Shown here in pieces: positions 35,747-49,225 of a DNA stretch of 64,000 nucleotides. Positions within the stretch are counted from its first letter, which is position 1. Each line of letters starts with the position of its first letter. The position numbers and the translations under genes are program-made. The stretch is from Antedon mediterranea (lineage: Eukaryota > Echinodermata > Crinoidea > Comatulida > Antedonidae): assembly GCF_964355755.1 (NCBI RefSeq), contig NC_092680.1, forward strand, positions 6,797,001 through 6,861,000, read 5' to 3'. The notes below the pieces were generated by a model. It saw only the letters and a list, made by a program, of their open reading frames with translations, was not told the origin of the DNA and did no database searches.

Positions 35747-38746
35747 TTGAGAAAATAACAAAAACTAAGTTGGAACCAATAATAACAATCAATTAAAAAA
35801 ACAAACAAATTTAAAATTTTTTTGTTTTTTTAAGTAACTGGAACTGGTTCAGGTAACCACCTACATAAAAACATCTGATAGCCATTGACATAAAGTTGGC
35901 ATTACTTACTTGACTGGTTACTGAAAAAATTTGATGGTAGACGGTGATCTCTCGGTTAAAGTCAAAAAGCAGTATCAGTACTAATGTCAAAAGCATGTCA
36001 ATGACTACAAAGTGTCATGAGATGACGGTTATTTCGGGTACAAATAAGTATTAATCAACAATCTTGTTGAGTAAGTTTATAATCTTAAGACAGGTGGTGT
36101 ATTTCATAGGGTTGCTTCATTCGTCACGATTGACTCTTCAATGTTCTGGTGATATGACAAGTTTTATTTAAACCCTAAATCCAGTGTACGCTATTCACTC
36201 GTGTACGCTTAATCTATGCAGTATTTCGCAATAAGTAGGCGTACCAATAACGACCAATCAAGTGTTTTGATATCCAATCCGTCCTGTAAGCTCACTGATC
36301 TTCACCAGCTAACCGTTGGTCTTCCAAGAAAAATTAATTATCTATATTCATTTCTATGTGTTGTTTTACACAATGTTTAATATGTTAATATAATATATTC
36401 AAATTCTTTTCTGAATTTGGCAAATAAACAGCTCTTTTTTTAAACCTTGATGTATATACATTTAAAGCTAATAAATTTTAACACCTATTTAATTTAATTC
36501 CTAATGAATTAAAATACTAACTTTGGTGCTTTCAGTTTATTTGTGTATCTTTTCTATCATCCAACTATACCAGTTGAGTTTATTATTATATTAATTGTCG
36601 ATTCGATTGTTCTTCCATGATTTTAAATCTTCCAATTAAATTCAACCTGTCCGAATACTCTAGATTGTTTTCCATATGAGAGTTCCTATTATCGGTTCGG
36701 ATTCTGTAAAAGTAACTGAACATGTGCACTATTTCACTCGGTGTATATTCTGTAAAAGTAACTACACATGCGCATTATTTCACTCGGTGGATATTCTGTA
36801 AAAGTAACTGCCCATGCGCATTATTTCACTCGGTGGATATTCTGTAAAAGTAACTGCACATGTGCATTATTTCACTCGGTGGATATTCTGTAAAAGTAAC
36901 TGCACATGTGCATTATTTCACTCGGTGTATATTCTGTAAAAGTAACTGCACATGTGCATTATTTCACTCGGTGTATATTCTGTAAAAGTAACTACACATG
37001 CGCATTATTTCACTCGGTGGATATTCTGTAAAAGTAACTGCCCATGCGCATTATTTCACTCGGTGGATATTCTGTAAAAGTAACTGCACATGTGCATTAT
37101 TTCACTCGGTGGATATTCTGTAAAAGTAACTGCACATGTGCATTATTTCACTCGGTGTATATTCTGTAATAGTAACTGCACATGTGCATTATTTCACTCG
37201 GTGTATATTCTGTAATAGTAACTGCACATGTGCATTATTTCACTCGGTGGATATTCTGTAAAAGAAACTGCCCATGCGCATTATTTCACTCGGATGTTAT
37301 TCTGTAAAAGTAACTGCACATGCGCATTATTTTTCTTTAAGATTATTTTCCATTGGCGATTTGGATCAGTGTAATGCTGTGGTATATTGATCGGAGGGTT
37401 GTCCAAAGCATCCATTGTGCATTGTTTTTGATGAGTTGTGATTTATTTATTTATTTATTTGCCGTGTAAGCGGTTCGGTGTTCGGTTCACATTGATTCAA
37501 TTTTTTTTACAGTGTAGTATAAGTAAAATATTGCTTATTAAAATTATTAGCAAAATCTGTTTATAGTGATGTAGAAAAAATAAAAATTATATGATATTTA
37601 TTTATTTAATTCCACTCCGCAAAAAACATTTTATTTTAATTTTCTACACTTCATTTAATCAATTAAACCGATGGTACTTTTTATCATGCTTTTTATCATG
37701 CTTTTTTTATTGACACGGGCTGAGTAGGCATACGGTAGCAGAATACATGCAAGCTATTGAACAACTCGATAAAAAAACAAGGCATTTGACACACGGTTGG
37801 GTTGACCGTGTCAACTTCCCTCGTGATAGCAAATGTAGTAGGCCTACTAACAGTTTATTATGTATTAATTAACTTATATATGAAACTTAAAGTAGATAAC
37901 CTGTTTGTCAGATGTTTGTATGGCACCATAGTACTTGTAACTTAGCCAATATAATAAACACACTTTGTATTCCATAATTTCCACTTTAACCTCAGCATGG
38001 ATTAATGAGAATTGTCACGTGTTGTTGGTGAAGAATTAGCTAGGAATATCTAATTCGTTATTTAGCTGGTAGGATTGATTGAAAACCATGTTTAGTTTAA
38101 ATTGTAAATACATTACAAAGACAATAATTATAATAATTCATCAGTATAATTGAGTAATGGTGTTTAATATCCCCAACCTGATGATTTCTAGCCTGGACTA
38201 ATAGATACCTGCTTGTGTTTGATGATTTTGTTGAAGGAACTCCTGTTTAATCTTAGTTCACACTTAGACAGACACAACCGAACTGAACCAAGCTTTACTT
38301 ACGGTTCTGTCCCCACTTGCACTCGAATCTCCCCAGAATTTCGACTGCATCATCATTTTGTTTTTCTTATACAAAAATAGATTATCATTACATACACATT
38401 TTAAAACCAAACTTACAGAATAAACAACTAAACAACCCTTTAGGCTGATGGGATAATACCGTAGTTTCCAAAGTTGTTCTCGAAGAAATTTCTTTAAATC
38501 ATTTTCTATTAGCCCTTAGTTCTGTATGGCCTATATAAACCATCAGTTTTAGTACGTTATGCATTGGTTGTAACAGCGAAAAATATAAATCTCTGATATA
38601 TTAAAACAAATTTCAATGTATCTACCATCTGATTTGTATTGTATTTAAATGCTTTGCATTAGGCGGAAGTTGGATCTCTCTATAGTTGAATTAAAATCTT
38701 GCTGACGACATTTGCCGTACTATTCATTGGCCAAGTCGCAGCCCTA
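35747..38746. other. Convergent intergenic region with a satellite array
   Basis: This is the shared 3' side of FAM227 (plus) and the SLC24 gene (minus). An AATAAA at about 36423 could end the FAM227 transcript. The 46-bp satellite at 36701-37333 is the main feature. From 37334 to 38746 I see AT-rich sequence, an ATTT run near 37441 and no exon. Confidence 0.5.
36701..37333. repeat. 46-bp satellite, 14 units, with five-unit higher-order repeat
   Basis: ATTCTGTAAAAGTAACTG recurs exactly every 46 bases, from 36701 to 37299, with no indel. Units differ at fixed sites: ACTACACATGCGCA, ACTGCCCATGCGCA or ACTGCACATGTGCA, and CGGTGGAT or CGGTGTAT. The order of variants in units 2-6 (36747-36976) is repeated in units 7-11 (36977-37206), with one A-to-T change, showing a 230-bp duplication. 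Each unit carries a TGCACATGTGCA or CATGCGCA near-palindrome. Confidence 0.93.
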
Positions 38747-41700
38747 CTACCAGAGATAGTCGGATAGAATACATAGTGTAATAAAAATGAAATAAAATAC
38801 AAGAAATATTAAACCAGTACATCTATTGAGCTTGCCCCGTCGTAAGTAAAATATAAGGACCATTAAAAAGACAGTGGCGAGAAGCATAGCAGCGGTAAAC
38901 ACTAGATTAGTTGAGTAAACTTTGATTATCCCGTTGAAGTCTACAAACAGCGTTTTGATAAACCATGGCGTGCCTAAACAGAGCAGGATGTCAAAGATGT
39001 TACTGCCCAACGAATTGGAGATTGCCATTCCACCAAATCCTAAAAGAAAGAGCACATATAACATGTATCACAAAATTATACTTTACAGGACAGTACATCA
39101 CCGACAATCGGATATAGTGAACTACAATCCGAATCGTCATCATCGTCACATAATTATCGGCACGTCTCACCGATAATCGGCTATTAGTGAACTACACAAT
39201 CCGAGTCGTCATCATCGTCACACAATTATCGGCACGTCTTCTATAATAGGCCTACTAATACAAGAAATTTCACTTTATAAATACATACATATTTAAATAG
39301 GCCTACCTAGTGTATGTTTAACACTACGGTAATCAATACATTCAACATTAAAATAGGCAAAATTTTGAAACAAAATAATTGTTACCGTCTCTTGCAGCAA
39401 TGACACTTGCCATAGCGTCAGGAACGCTGGTGCCAGCTGCTAATAGTGTTAACCCCATAACGGAATCGTCGATACCAAAGGTATCACCTATGTATAAAAA
39501 ATTAACATAATTCAGCATTTTCAATTAAACACGTTTTTAAGTTAGACTTTATTAGCAGCATATTGTAGATTATTATTTATCAGTTATATTGCATTTTTTT
39601 TTTCATTGTACTGTATTTATTTTATGAGGATATTCAATATTTATTTTTTTTTTACTTTTGTCAAAACATAACTTGAATGTAATTATTTCAAGACAAGAGT
39701 TATGTAAATAATCTAATCAATAAATAATCATGGACTCATCACATGAAGCAATCGATATTCTCGAACCAACAACAAGATGCCATTGATACCATTTTATATT
39801 AAAAAATATAAATAAAACCTACCAATAATAGAGACCATCCACACCAACACGTAAGATAACCCTCCAATGTAGATCACTGACATTAAGAACGTCAGCATAT
39901 ACCAGTTCTTCCAATGTGCACGACGACAGTCGGGTATTGTCAAATAGAATAATACGTATATTGGTAGTGCTATTACCCATATGCAACGATTTAGACAACC
40001 ATCTGGAACGGAAAGAACACTTTCTTCCCTTTTCTCCTCTAATTTATTCACCGTCGTCGTCGTCGTTGACGCTGCTACAATGGAAAACATGTTAACTTGG
40101 TTAACAAAATAATTGTTCTTTTTAAAATGGTGCATACTTTCTCCATCCTTTAAACTATTTAGCAGCCGCCGGCGTCATCATAATGGAAACCGCATTAGAA
40201 CTAATTTATCGAACATAAAGTAGGCCTATGTTAATTTATTTTGTCATTTTTGTATTTATTATTATTTAAATTGTCTTTGTTATAAGGAGGAGGACTGAAA
40301 CCTAGTTTACACTAGCCAACTTTGGTAAAACTGAACCAAACTCCGAGTTTGCAAAAACAAAACAACTTAAATTGGTAAAGTTTGGAAAACTGCAGAAAAC
40401 AAGTTTGACCAAAACCTAGTTTGCACTAGTCAACTTTAGTTTGCAGATTCAACAAAACTCTGAGTTTGCAAAAACAAAACAACTTAAATTGGTAAAGTTT
40501 GGAAAACTGCAGAAAACAAGTTTGACCAAAACCTAGTTTGCACTAGTCAACTTTAGTTTGCAGATTCAACAAAACTCCGAGTTTGCAAAAACAAAACAAC
40601 TTAAATTGGTAAAGTTTGGAAAACTGCAGAAAACAAGTTTGACCAAAACCTAATTTGCACTAGTCAACTTTAGTTTGCAGATTCAACAAAACTCCGAGTT
40701 TGCAAAAACAAAACAAAAATTGGTAAAGTTTGGAAAACTGCAGAAACTAGTTTGACCAAAACTTAGTTTACACTAGTCAACTTTAGTTTGTAGATTCAAC
40801 AAAACTCCGAGTTTGCAAAAACAAAACAAAAATTGGTAAAGTTGTTTGGAAAACTGCAGAAACTAGTTTGACCAAATTCTAGTATACACTAGTCGACTTT
40901 AGTTTGCAGATTCAACAAAACTCCAAGTTTGCAAAAACAAAACAAAAATTGGTAAACTTTGGAAAACTGCAGAAAACAAGTTTGACCAAAACCTAGTTTA
41001 CACTAGTCAACTTTAGTTTGCAGATTCAACAAAATTTCGAGTGTGTAAAAACAAAACAAAAATTGGTAAAGTTTTGAAAACTGCAGAAACAAGTTTAACT
41101 AAAACCTAGTTTACACTAGTCAACTTTAGTTTGCAGATTCAACAAAACTCCGAGTTTGCAAAAAAACAAAACAAAAATTGGTAAACTTTGGAAAACTGCA
41201 GTTTGCGGAAGTCACGTCTACACTATAGCTAGATTTCAAACTCGGAATTTACAAACAATTTACAACTGGGTAACGTGTGCGTCATCATAGGGAGAAATGA
41301 GAACCGAAAGGCGGTTCACGTGACCAGATCAAACGATAAAAACATAAATCCAAAAATGTCCATTACCTATGCTTTGATTATGACCATGTGACCTATTTAA
41401 TGTAGGGATTTCAACCGTGAGAATTTTGCTGCATTCTCCATTTGTTTGTAGCTTATTTCCATTTTGTAACGTAAAACCATCGTTTTCATTTAAGTTTTCT
41501 GTTAGTAATGTTCTTTCAGAGATGTCTTTGTTTTGATTGAAAAGACCATTAATAAATTCTTCCAAGTTTTCGTTGAAATACATAATAAAAATATAGCCGG
41601 CATAGAGCAACATAAATATTGCACCTTCGTACCTGAAATGTTAAGAACAAAAATAAGGTTACTGAATATCGGACTGAAATTAGTTACCAAATAATTAAAC

Positions 41701-44700
41701 ATTTACGGCCGGATGGAGAATGAAATATAATACGTGTAAGTTTGTAATATTAATAAAGCATGCTTATATTGATTTTATGTGACTTATGGCTAACATGAAC
41801 ACTTGGATGGGTGGGTTGCTATGTCTGTTCATCTGCGTGAATAGAATGGACAAACACACATGCGTATTCTTATGTTAATCTACTTTTTGTGGCGTCAAAA
41901 GAATGTACAGCGAATCTGAGCTCAGTAATATCGGCCAGTGGAAAACAGGCTTAGTGTGGTCCTGTCCTCTACAGAGAGATATTTAGTTTGAAAATGAATG
42001 AAAATCTGAACTTACCAATGAACAGTGAAATCGCTTATTGCAGCGATGAGAGCCACTATACTGATAAGATAATATACCGAATCACGGAACATTGGCCAAA
42101 ATAGCAACTGTATAACCTTTAAAAATGATACAAATAATTAGATAGGCAATATTTTAAAAGCAATTTTTTGTTCAATATGATTTACAATTTAAAATTAATG
42201 GATATATAATCGATAACTAATGATTATTTTCAAGACTATTAAGGTGATTCTGTACACCAAAGTATTACTTTCTTCAATAAAAAGACATTGCTAGGCCTGT
42301 TACAATGTTTCCAATTAGAATATCCTCATTAGAAAGATGCGGGTAAAACAACAACTCATGAATATCTCGTTTTGAGACGTTTAATACATTTTAAAGCTGG
42401 TTGATATAATAGTCTGCGAACGTTTATGATAGTTTGCGTTGCTTTCTTAGAAATATTCTAAGGCAGTGTGTTTCATTTGTATAAACAAGGTATTTATATA
42501 CAGAGGAGATATTTTAATAATAATAATAATAATAATATTTTTAAAATAGCTTATTAACAGTCCTCGTATACAGTAAACAATTTCAACACTAATTCTTTCT
42601 TCAATTCAATATATGTTTTTCCAGTTATTTATTTATTTATTTAGAGTTTGAATTATGTTTTGTTTTTACTTTGTTTTCGAAAAATGAAAATCTTACTAAC
42701 AGTACTAATAGAATAACATATATTTACCATTCCGGCAAGAAGTCCACATAAGCCAATTATAAACAGAAGATTAAAGACAGCCGATCCTAAAATGGTTCCC
42801 GTTCCAATATCGCCGCCTGTTATAAACACTCCTGTAACAATATGCAAATTACCGAATATAGTCAATAATGGTTCAAGGTTTTTTTGAATTTATACTTATT
42901 TTGTATTGTTTTATAATTTCAGTTTTGCCTCATATAATAAAGATCTTATATCATGTTTAAAAGACACTATAATGTAATTTTTAAAAGAGTGGACATTAGG
43001 ATCAGTACTTACCAATTATTGAAGTGAAAAACTCTGGAGCTGAACTCCCTGCTGCCATAAACGTGGCACCGGCGACGTCAGGCGCCAAATTTAAACCTAA
43101 TTTAAATTTTTGAAAGAACGATAAAATAATGTTAGGCCTATACAAACAATGTTTATTATTAATATAATATTAAAGTAATTGCTTATCATGATAGTCAATA
43201 GGCCTATAATTAATATTAATTGTTATTAAAATCTTTTATGATTGTGATTTTATCATCAACATTTAATTCCTTTCTTCTGTGATATTTCCATTAAACGTAT
43301 ATTCTTCAATAGGATTTTAGTGATGGTTAAGAAAAAATAATGAACCACTTTCCAAAATTGAAAGACGAACATTATGATTCATAATCATAATCTTTTTTTA
43401 AGAAAAATATTTGTTTATGTTCGATTTTTTAACTTCAGAATTTCTTTATAATTATTAGTAAGATTATTCTTAGTATTGATTTTAAGTTTTCAAGATAAAT
43501 ATTAGTTCATACAAGAATTTTATTTTAACAAAAATAGGAACAGTAGGGCCTAAATCTTCTTATTTTATACCATTCTTGCTTTATTTAAATATGTTATTTC
43601 TTACAAACAAATATTGAAAGTCAAAATTTTAAAGAAGTAAGAAAAATAATTTTAAAAAGTGGAAATTTCGGCAATTTTTCGAAAATAATCCTTTGGTCCC
43701 CCGCAGTGAAATTTTCCAAAACAAAATTGCCAAATTTCGACCCTTTTATTTTTTGAGATAACTAGTTACTATGGCTCTATAAGAGAGAATCTAACATGAG
43801 AATCGGAATGTTATGGTATACTGTATTTTACCTTCGGTGATTCCCTCCAGAGATGGAACAAAATAATCATCGCATATTATAGCAATAGCCCCAAATATAT
43901 AAAATGCCACCAGGAAATTGATAGCTACTGCTCCATTTTGCCGCTGGTCTTTGGTAAAAAATCCAGATGGGAAACTATCAACAGTGGAATCAGAAGTGGT
44001 AAAGTTTGTTTCTTCTGAAATTTAAAATTCAATTTATTGTCACATGATATAAAATACATAACATTTGTCTTCCTGAGCTTAGAAACTTAGATAAAATACA
44101 ATTTAAAACACAATATAAAAAATCTTAACTAATTATCTTGAAAAATGTACAATATAGATGACAAGCATATGGGAAAAAGAGTCTCTAAAACGGTTGGTTT
44201 TAACTTTGCATTGCCCAATTCTACCAGATGTATTCAAACTTACAGTACTATTAAGTGGATGAGTCACATCTTTAATTATCCATTTTAATTTAATAAAAAC
44301 CGTTTTTACTTAGGCCTAATTATTATTTTGTAATTGAGAAAGCACGACGAAAAGTACATTTATTTCTGATCATTTTTATGTATGGAAGCTGTCGTGTTTT
44401 AACTTAATTGATAAGACAGTTTTTGTTTTTACTTTTGTTTAAGAAGTGTATTTAAGGATTGGACAAACTGTAACATCTGGCGTAATTAAATGATGTAATG
44501 TAATATATCTTTATAGTTTCATATTATTATTTATTAGTTATATTGCTGAGTGGTATCTCTCGTTATATTATCTACCGTTATAATTATTATTGGCACGAAG
44601 GTTCAGTTTCTTATATCTTGACCATCTGGGAACCGATTGAAAGGACAACTTCGGGACCTAATTAAGTTTCTGCTTAATAGGGTCAACCGTAGGGTTAAAA

Positions 44701-45621
44701 CATCTATTACCCCTCGATTGTTTCACGAGGACGTGTCCCTTTGATAGAGGTGTTTCTTGAACAAGGGTGTCGTGCCCCAAATGTGGGATGTCATTCTAAA
44801 TATTCATACAGCACTCACATATACACTTTAAACCTGAACTTATCGTTTAGGATTTCTATGTTTAGAAGAGAATTAATAAAATAACAATGATTGTGAAAAA
44901 CTGACTTAAATTATTCAAAATGCTTTTTCTGTCTAATCAAGTAACAAATTGTTAAGCTCTGCTTAAACTATCAAACTTTATGTGACAAACAAATGTCCAT
45001 TATGGACATGATAATGATGCCATATCACTGCCATATCACTACCATATTTGGGCACATCGCACTTTTGTTGTCAAAGTAGTTTGATAGTGTAGACAAAGCT
45101 TTATAGGCTTATATTGCTAGTGCCTACTAAATGAAACATATTAGCCGTATATATTCTGAAATTGTATTTATGCACGATCAACAAGAATGTATAATTTGGT
45201 TAAAGGTTAAATAGAAATATAATAAATATAAAACAAGCCAAGAAGTCATAGGAATTAAGTTTGATGGTTGATAATAGTTCAGTTATATATTATCATCATC
45301 CTTTACAAAATGCAAAATTAAAAATATGTCTAATACATAGCTAATTGGATATATACATTTTTCGATGATCTATACTTAGCAATAAGTCAATCGACATGAT
45401 AATTATATAATCGATAGATAATTACCTTCCTGAATATCTTCATATTTCCTTCGTATCTGGAGGTGATTTGAATTAAAATTCGAGCTGAGATACAGTGCTA
45501 TAATAAAGGTACAGCTTGCAATACCAATCCCATGGAATACATACTTCTTTCTTTGAGGTTTTAGCTTGGATGAAAAGCGTCTGCATTCCAATGGTTTGCT
45601 TGTCGACAAGGCGGTCTTCAT
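38747..45621 (-). CDS. K+-dependent Na+/Ca2+ exchanger, SLC24 (NCKX) family, 9 coding exons
   Basis: Coding exons in translation order: 45621-45426, 44014-43832, 43096-43013, 42831-42728, 42116-42016, 41632-41367, 40074-39823, 39487-39386 and 39039-38747 (stop TAG). Phases chain, giving 526 residues. The protein would swap Na+ inward for Ca2+ and K+ outward across a membrane. The alpha-1 repeat spans exons 3-4 ([20 protein letters not shown] with E148; [12 protein letters not shown]). The alpha-2 repeat spans exons 8-9 ([17 protein letters not shown] with D419; [13 protein letters not shown] with D446, the position tied to K+ dependence in NCKX2). All key acidic residues are present. A central cytosolic loop (about 250-330) separates the halves. 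A TM-like stretch near 33-50 is followed by only a short lumenal or extracellular segment, so the protein is compact like NCKX3-5, not the long NCKX1. The subtype is undecided. Start: first ATG after the acceptor ending at 45622. Confidence 0.93.
39103..39238. repeat. Two-copy tandem repeat of about 70 bp
   Basis: GTGAACTACAATCCGAATCG with the following CATCATCGTCACA and TTATCGGCACGTCT recurs with few changes about 70 bases later. It lies in the last intron of the SLC24 gene, just after the acceptor of exon 9. Confidence 0.8.
40297..41205. repeat. 113-117-bp minisatellite, nearly 8 copies
   Basis: CCTAGTTT(A/G)CACTAGTCAAC starts units at about 40301, 40415, 40532, 40649, 40762, 40878, 40992 and 41105. 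Each unit contains CTCCGAGTTTGCAAAAACAA and TTTGGAAAACTGCAGAAA. Spacing varies by small indels. It lies in the SLC24 intron between coding exons 6 and 7. The array ends in CACGTCTACACTATAGCTAG, resembling a MITE terminus. Confidence 0.9.
44625..44776. mobile_element. Short MITE-like element, GGGGACA family
   Basis: Shares ACAACTTCGGGACC, AATAGGGTCAACCGTAGGG and GACGTGTCCCTTTGATAGAG with the copies at 18044 and 50534. It lies in intron 1 of the SLC24 gene. Confidence 0.45.
44954..45101. mobile_element. Foldback MITE, AAGCTCTGTCTACA family (copy 7)
   Basis: AAGCTCTGCTTAAACTATCA at the left and TTTGATAGTGTAGACAAAGC at the right, with the ATATCACTACCATATTTGGG core. It lies in intron 1 of the SLC24 gene. 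Confidence 0.85.
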
Positions 45622-45704
45622 CTTAAAAATAAAAGTGAAATAAACACACACAAAAAGGACATTAATAAAATAAAGATCGGAGAAGTTATTTAATCGGAAC
45701 ATAC
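45622..45704 (-). other. Probable 83-nt 5' UTR intron of the SLC24 gene
   Basis: On the minus strand, CTG|GTATGT at 45704 and a pyrimidine-rich tract ending TTTTTAAG at 45622 bound an 83-nt intron directly before the main ATG. If it is kept in the mRNA, an in-frame ATG at 45702 would add 27 mostly hydrophobic residues to the N terminus. Confidence 0.5.
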
Positions 45705-46485
45705 CAGTAATTGGAATCTAGAGAAGGAGGGGTCATAACTCAATGAAGGATTTAAATTCAGGAAAAGAATAAAAGCGAAATTTCAATTTGCGACGAAAAG
45801 ACTTCCTGAACAACTTTTGTGAAGCGCCGTTTTGTTAAAAATGGCAAAGCATTTACTGTAAGCATGAATGTAGCTTTAGTCAAGTTAATTCATTGCGCAC
45901 ATGGCGCGCGCGATGAGCTACGTCACACTGTTTATACGAGGTATACGTACTTAGGTGTTGCGATTCGAAAGAACAACATGTTTATGCCAAGATGAAGGAA
46001 CACGCCAGATTAATTACCAGGCACAAATCCAACGATGATGACAAAACGAAATTTGATTGTTTTTGGAATTGTTGATGGTTAATACTAGACTGTAACAGTA
46101 CATTATTAATTTAACAATGTTTTCCTGGCAAATAAACACTAGTAAAGTCACGTTTTCAGTACACCGTGTTTTTTTTAAAGAAGAGTCAAGCTGTACTGTA
46201 GTGTGGGCCTATTTACGATCAAAGGTTTAGTTCGGTCAGGGAAGTTCCCGGTTCGATCAATTTGATTCATCAAACCCACTCAATGAATGACGATATAGTT
46301 TAACTCTCAAAAGAGCACGGCCTCACCTGATGTGTTCCTTACGGTACATTTACGAGGTATAGATGACATATGACTACTAAAACAATAGATTAAATAGGAT
46401 AACATTTTAAATTATAAAATATTAGGTAGTAGCCCAAAGGATGCATTATAAAATAAATGGTCTTTTTCTGCTTCACCCTTTAAAT

Positions 46486-46806
46486 ATACGGACGGCCATA
46501 CTGCGTTGAAACACCGGTTCTCGTCAGATAACCGAAGTTAAGCAACGTTGGGCCCGGTTGCGTTCTGGATGGGAGACCGTCTAGAAATCGTGGCGGGTGC
46601 TGTATATTCTGGAGAGTGATGGTGTAATGGTAATATCGGACTATTATCTGTACCATACTAATTGCATCCTTAGGCAAGATGCTTTACTCTCATTGCCTAA
46701 TCTGGTAGGCGCTGCACTGCTGGCTGCCGTGGGTCCGTGGAGGACCTAATCCTAATTTCCTCACTGAGGACAAATATTAATACAAAATACAAAATACAAA
46801 TAAATA
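46486..46806 (+). mobile_element. 5S rRNA-derived SINE (SINE3 type)
   Basis: The first about 118 bases (46488-46605) are recognisably 5S rRNA: ACGGCCATACT, box A-like AAGTTAAGCAACGTTGGGCC, box C-like GGATGGGAGACCG and the end GGCGGGTGCTGTAT. Instead of a 5S terminator, an unrelated body follows, with CATCCTTAGGCAAGATGCTT, and then an A-rich (AAATAC)n tail at about 46779-46806. Transcription by RNA polymerase III from the 5S internal promoter is expected for this class. The 5S part differs from a functional gene at several sites. Confidence 0.88.
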
Positions 46807-47962
46807 TGGAACTACCATTAACATAGAATTGAAAATGACACACTGTAGGCCCAAGTCGTCAAAATCGATCATTAACATTAACAATGATAGATGTAGGCAG
46901 CTAAGCCCTTACCAGTAATGTGCACTACACTAATCAGGTGACACCTAATCTATGTTATATTCAGTAATTTCAAAATATAAAGTTTTACAAAATAGATCTC
47001 ACGTACTATCGATATTGATATCACCGTGTCGATACCAGGTCAACACCGTCAGCTTGACGAAGTCACTCTCTTCAACTCCTAAGACATATTATCCTCCTAA
47101 GTAGGATCACTTATGTTTAATAGTTTTATGTTTTCAAATTTACAACTGATCCAACAAAATCGATATATACCTTCAACTTCCTGATTATTCTGACCGTGTT
47201 TGACACAATTAATATCAGATGCAACTGAATTGTACCAGTATAATTATTTACGAAGGTTGTATTGAACAATCGTGCAACAGGACTATTATATGATACCTAC
47301 CTCAAAAGAAAAGTGAAATTCTGATCCCTGGTTATAATAATAATAATATGTATATGGTCAATCTCGCGTACATCCTTCCCTATTTATAATCATTTTTGTC
47401 ACGTTTTTTTACAGTAGAATTTTTCGTCAACATTGTATAGGCCTACGGAGGCTAACTGTCCTAGATAGCTTAAGTTGATTGTTGGCTAATAGGCTCATTT
47501 CAATACTTTAGTTAGTTCCACCTGGATCATTGATTATGCAGTATAGCCATTACCAAGTATTATTGGCCAAATCTAGACAAAATGAAAGCTTTTTTTTTTT
47601 GGCCTTTTGTCAAAACTTAACTTATGAGTGAATATGCTTTAGTAATAAAGAAATACTAGGCCTATGTGTAATATTTAGAATTTGGACTGAATTTTCACAC
47701 AGCACATTGACCATGTTGATTGGATGGAGGGCGGGCTATAGTGGCTATACTTCATGAAACAGGTACGTGAAATGCGTTGAAGTCACATAAAACTACGCCT
47801 TATCATCAGAGAGATATTCCTGTTATTATCATTAATGTATGCTGTGCATGTTCAGAGGGCGTAGGACATTGGAAGTATTGTATTTTAGTTATTGTTCTTC
47901 TTTTGAGTCACTCTTCAGTGACTTCTACTTTTCAGTTCTGAACAATTATTAATTAGTATTAC

Positions 47963-48496
47963 TATTAAAGATGTATTGTCCCTTGAAACACAAAAAAATG
48001 AAGGTCAAAATATATTAAATTTTAATTGGCCATATCAAAGTAATATTAAAGTTATTCACTTTAAGTCGAAAATTCAAGACAAAAACAACAATTTTACGTA
48101 ATTAATAGCTAAATTAATTTGATTATATTTCGTCTGGAAAACAAAGTAAACAAAGATTTCAAACCATGATGCTAATTAGGATTATTTACAACTTGTCACG
48201 GTTGAGAAGGTGTTTTCACACAGATCTCAAGGAAGTTTTATGATTATGCATACAGAGCAGCCAAATATGCGCATTGCATTATGAGATATGTTTTGATCTA
48301 AAACTTTGACTGGAAGTCAAAGTTATTTTTTGAACCAAAAAACGTCTAGTTAAATGATTTTTTTACCCGACTATTTTTTGGTGAAAGTTAATAACTATTA
48401 TGATACTTTAAAATGACCCACTTTTTTTCGAAATCTTTTTATTTTTATTATTTAGGAATTTGACAAAGGGGCTAGATGTATTATACATCTTTAATA
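47963..48496. mobile_element. About 530-bp TIR element (MITE-like)
   Basis: Left end TATTAAAGATGTATTGTCCC and right end GATGTATTATACATCTTTAATA are inverted. The interior is AT-rich and non-coding. It is a non-autonomous DNA transposon by structure; the superfamily is not determined. Confidence 0.65.
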
Positions 48497-49225
48497 TAGT
48501 TATCATTTGTATTATATTTGCCTATTGTTCAGTAAGAAGTATTAAACTAATTGGAATTGCTTTAGTCTTTTAAATTATTGTTTGCTTAGTCTCGATGTGA
48601 AGTTGTAGGCCTATGTCTGATATTAGACAAAATCCTCTATTTATACAGTTTGGGCGGGCAGTTTGGACAGCAGAGGGATGGGCATAATGTGTGGATTTCC
48701 TCAACAAAAGCGGCCTTCCTCTCTCTGTCAGTCTCAGTCAGGTGGCGATGTTGATTTATTTCAAAGATAACTGCTGTTCTCAAACAGATTAACTTTGTGT
48801 ACCCAGGTGCTTTTTCACCGTATCATTGAGTTTTTTGTATCACCGTACTCGAACCTCCCCTATCTCCACCTATCTCTGGCATGGGATATTTCCTTCTGTT
48901 TGCAATGATTGTAAAAATGTTATCTAGCATTTAGATTTCAGACAAAATCATCAAGTAACGAATGCTGTTTGTATGGAGCCATTTTATAAAATTTACAGTA
49001 ATTGTGTTTTGTTCTTTTAAAGTCCACCAATGCCACTGCAGTTGCCTGTTGTGCTACTCTGGGGGGACGACGTGAGGAGGAGGAGGGAGGAGGAGGAGGA
49101 GCTTTAGAACTATAGCGGGCGCTACCACAAATGAGCGTGCGTACTGTACTTCCTAATTGCTAATAACGCCATTTTCACTGCTTTTGTTTAGGTCCCAAAT
49201 TTTATTAAGAAATACGTCAAATAAT

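Noticed and set aside
36701-37333. CRISPR-like array
   Set aside because: The units are contiguous with no unique spacers, and the DNA is eukaryotic; it is a satellite.
46488-46605. Functional 5S rRNA gene
   Set aside because: It carries several substitutions, lacks a T-run terminator at the 5S end and continues directly into a SINE body with an A-rich tail.
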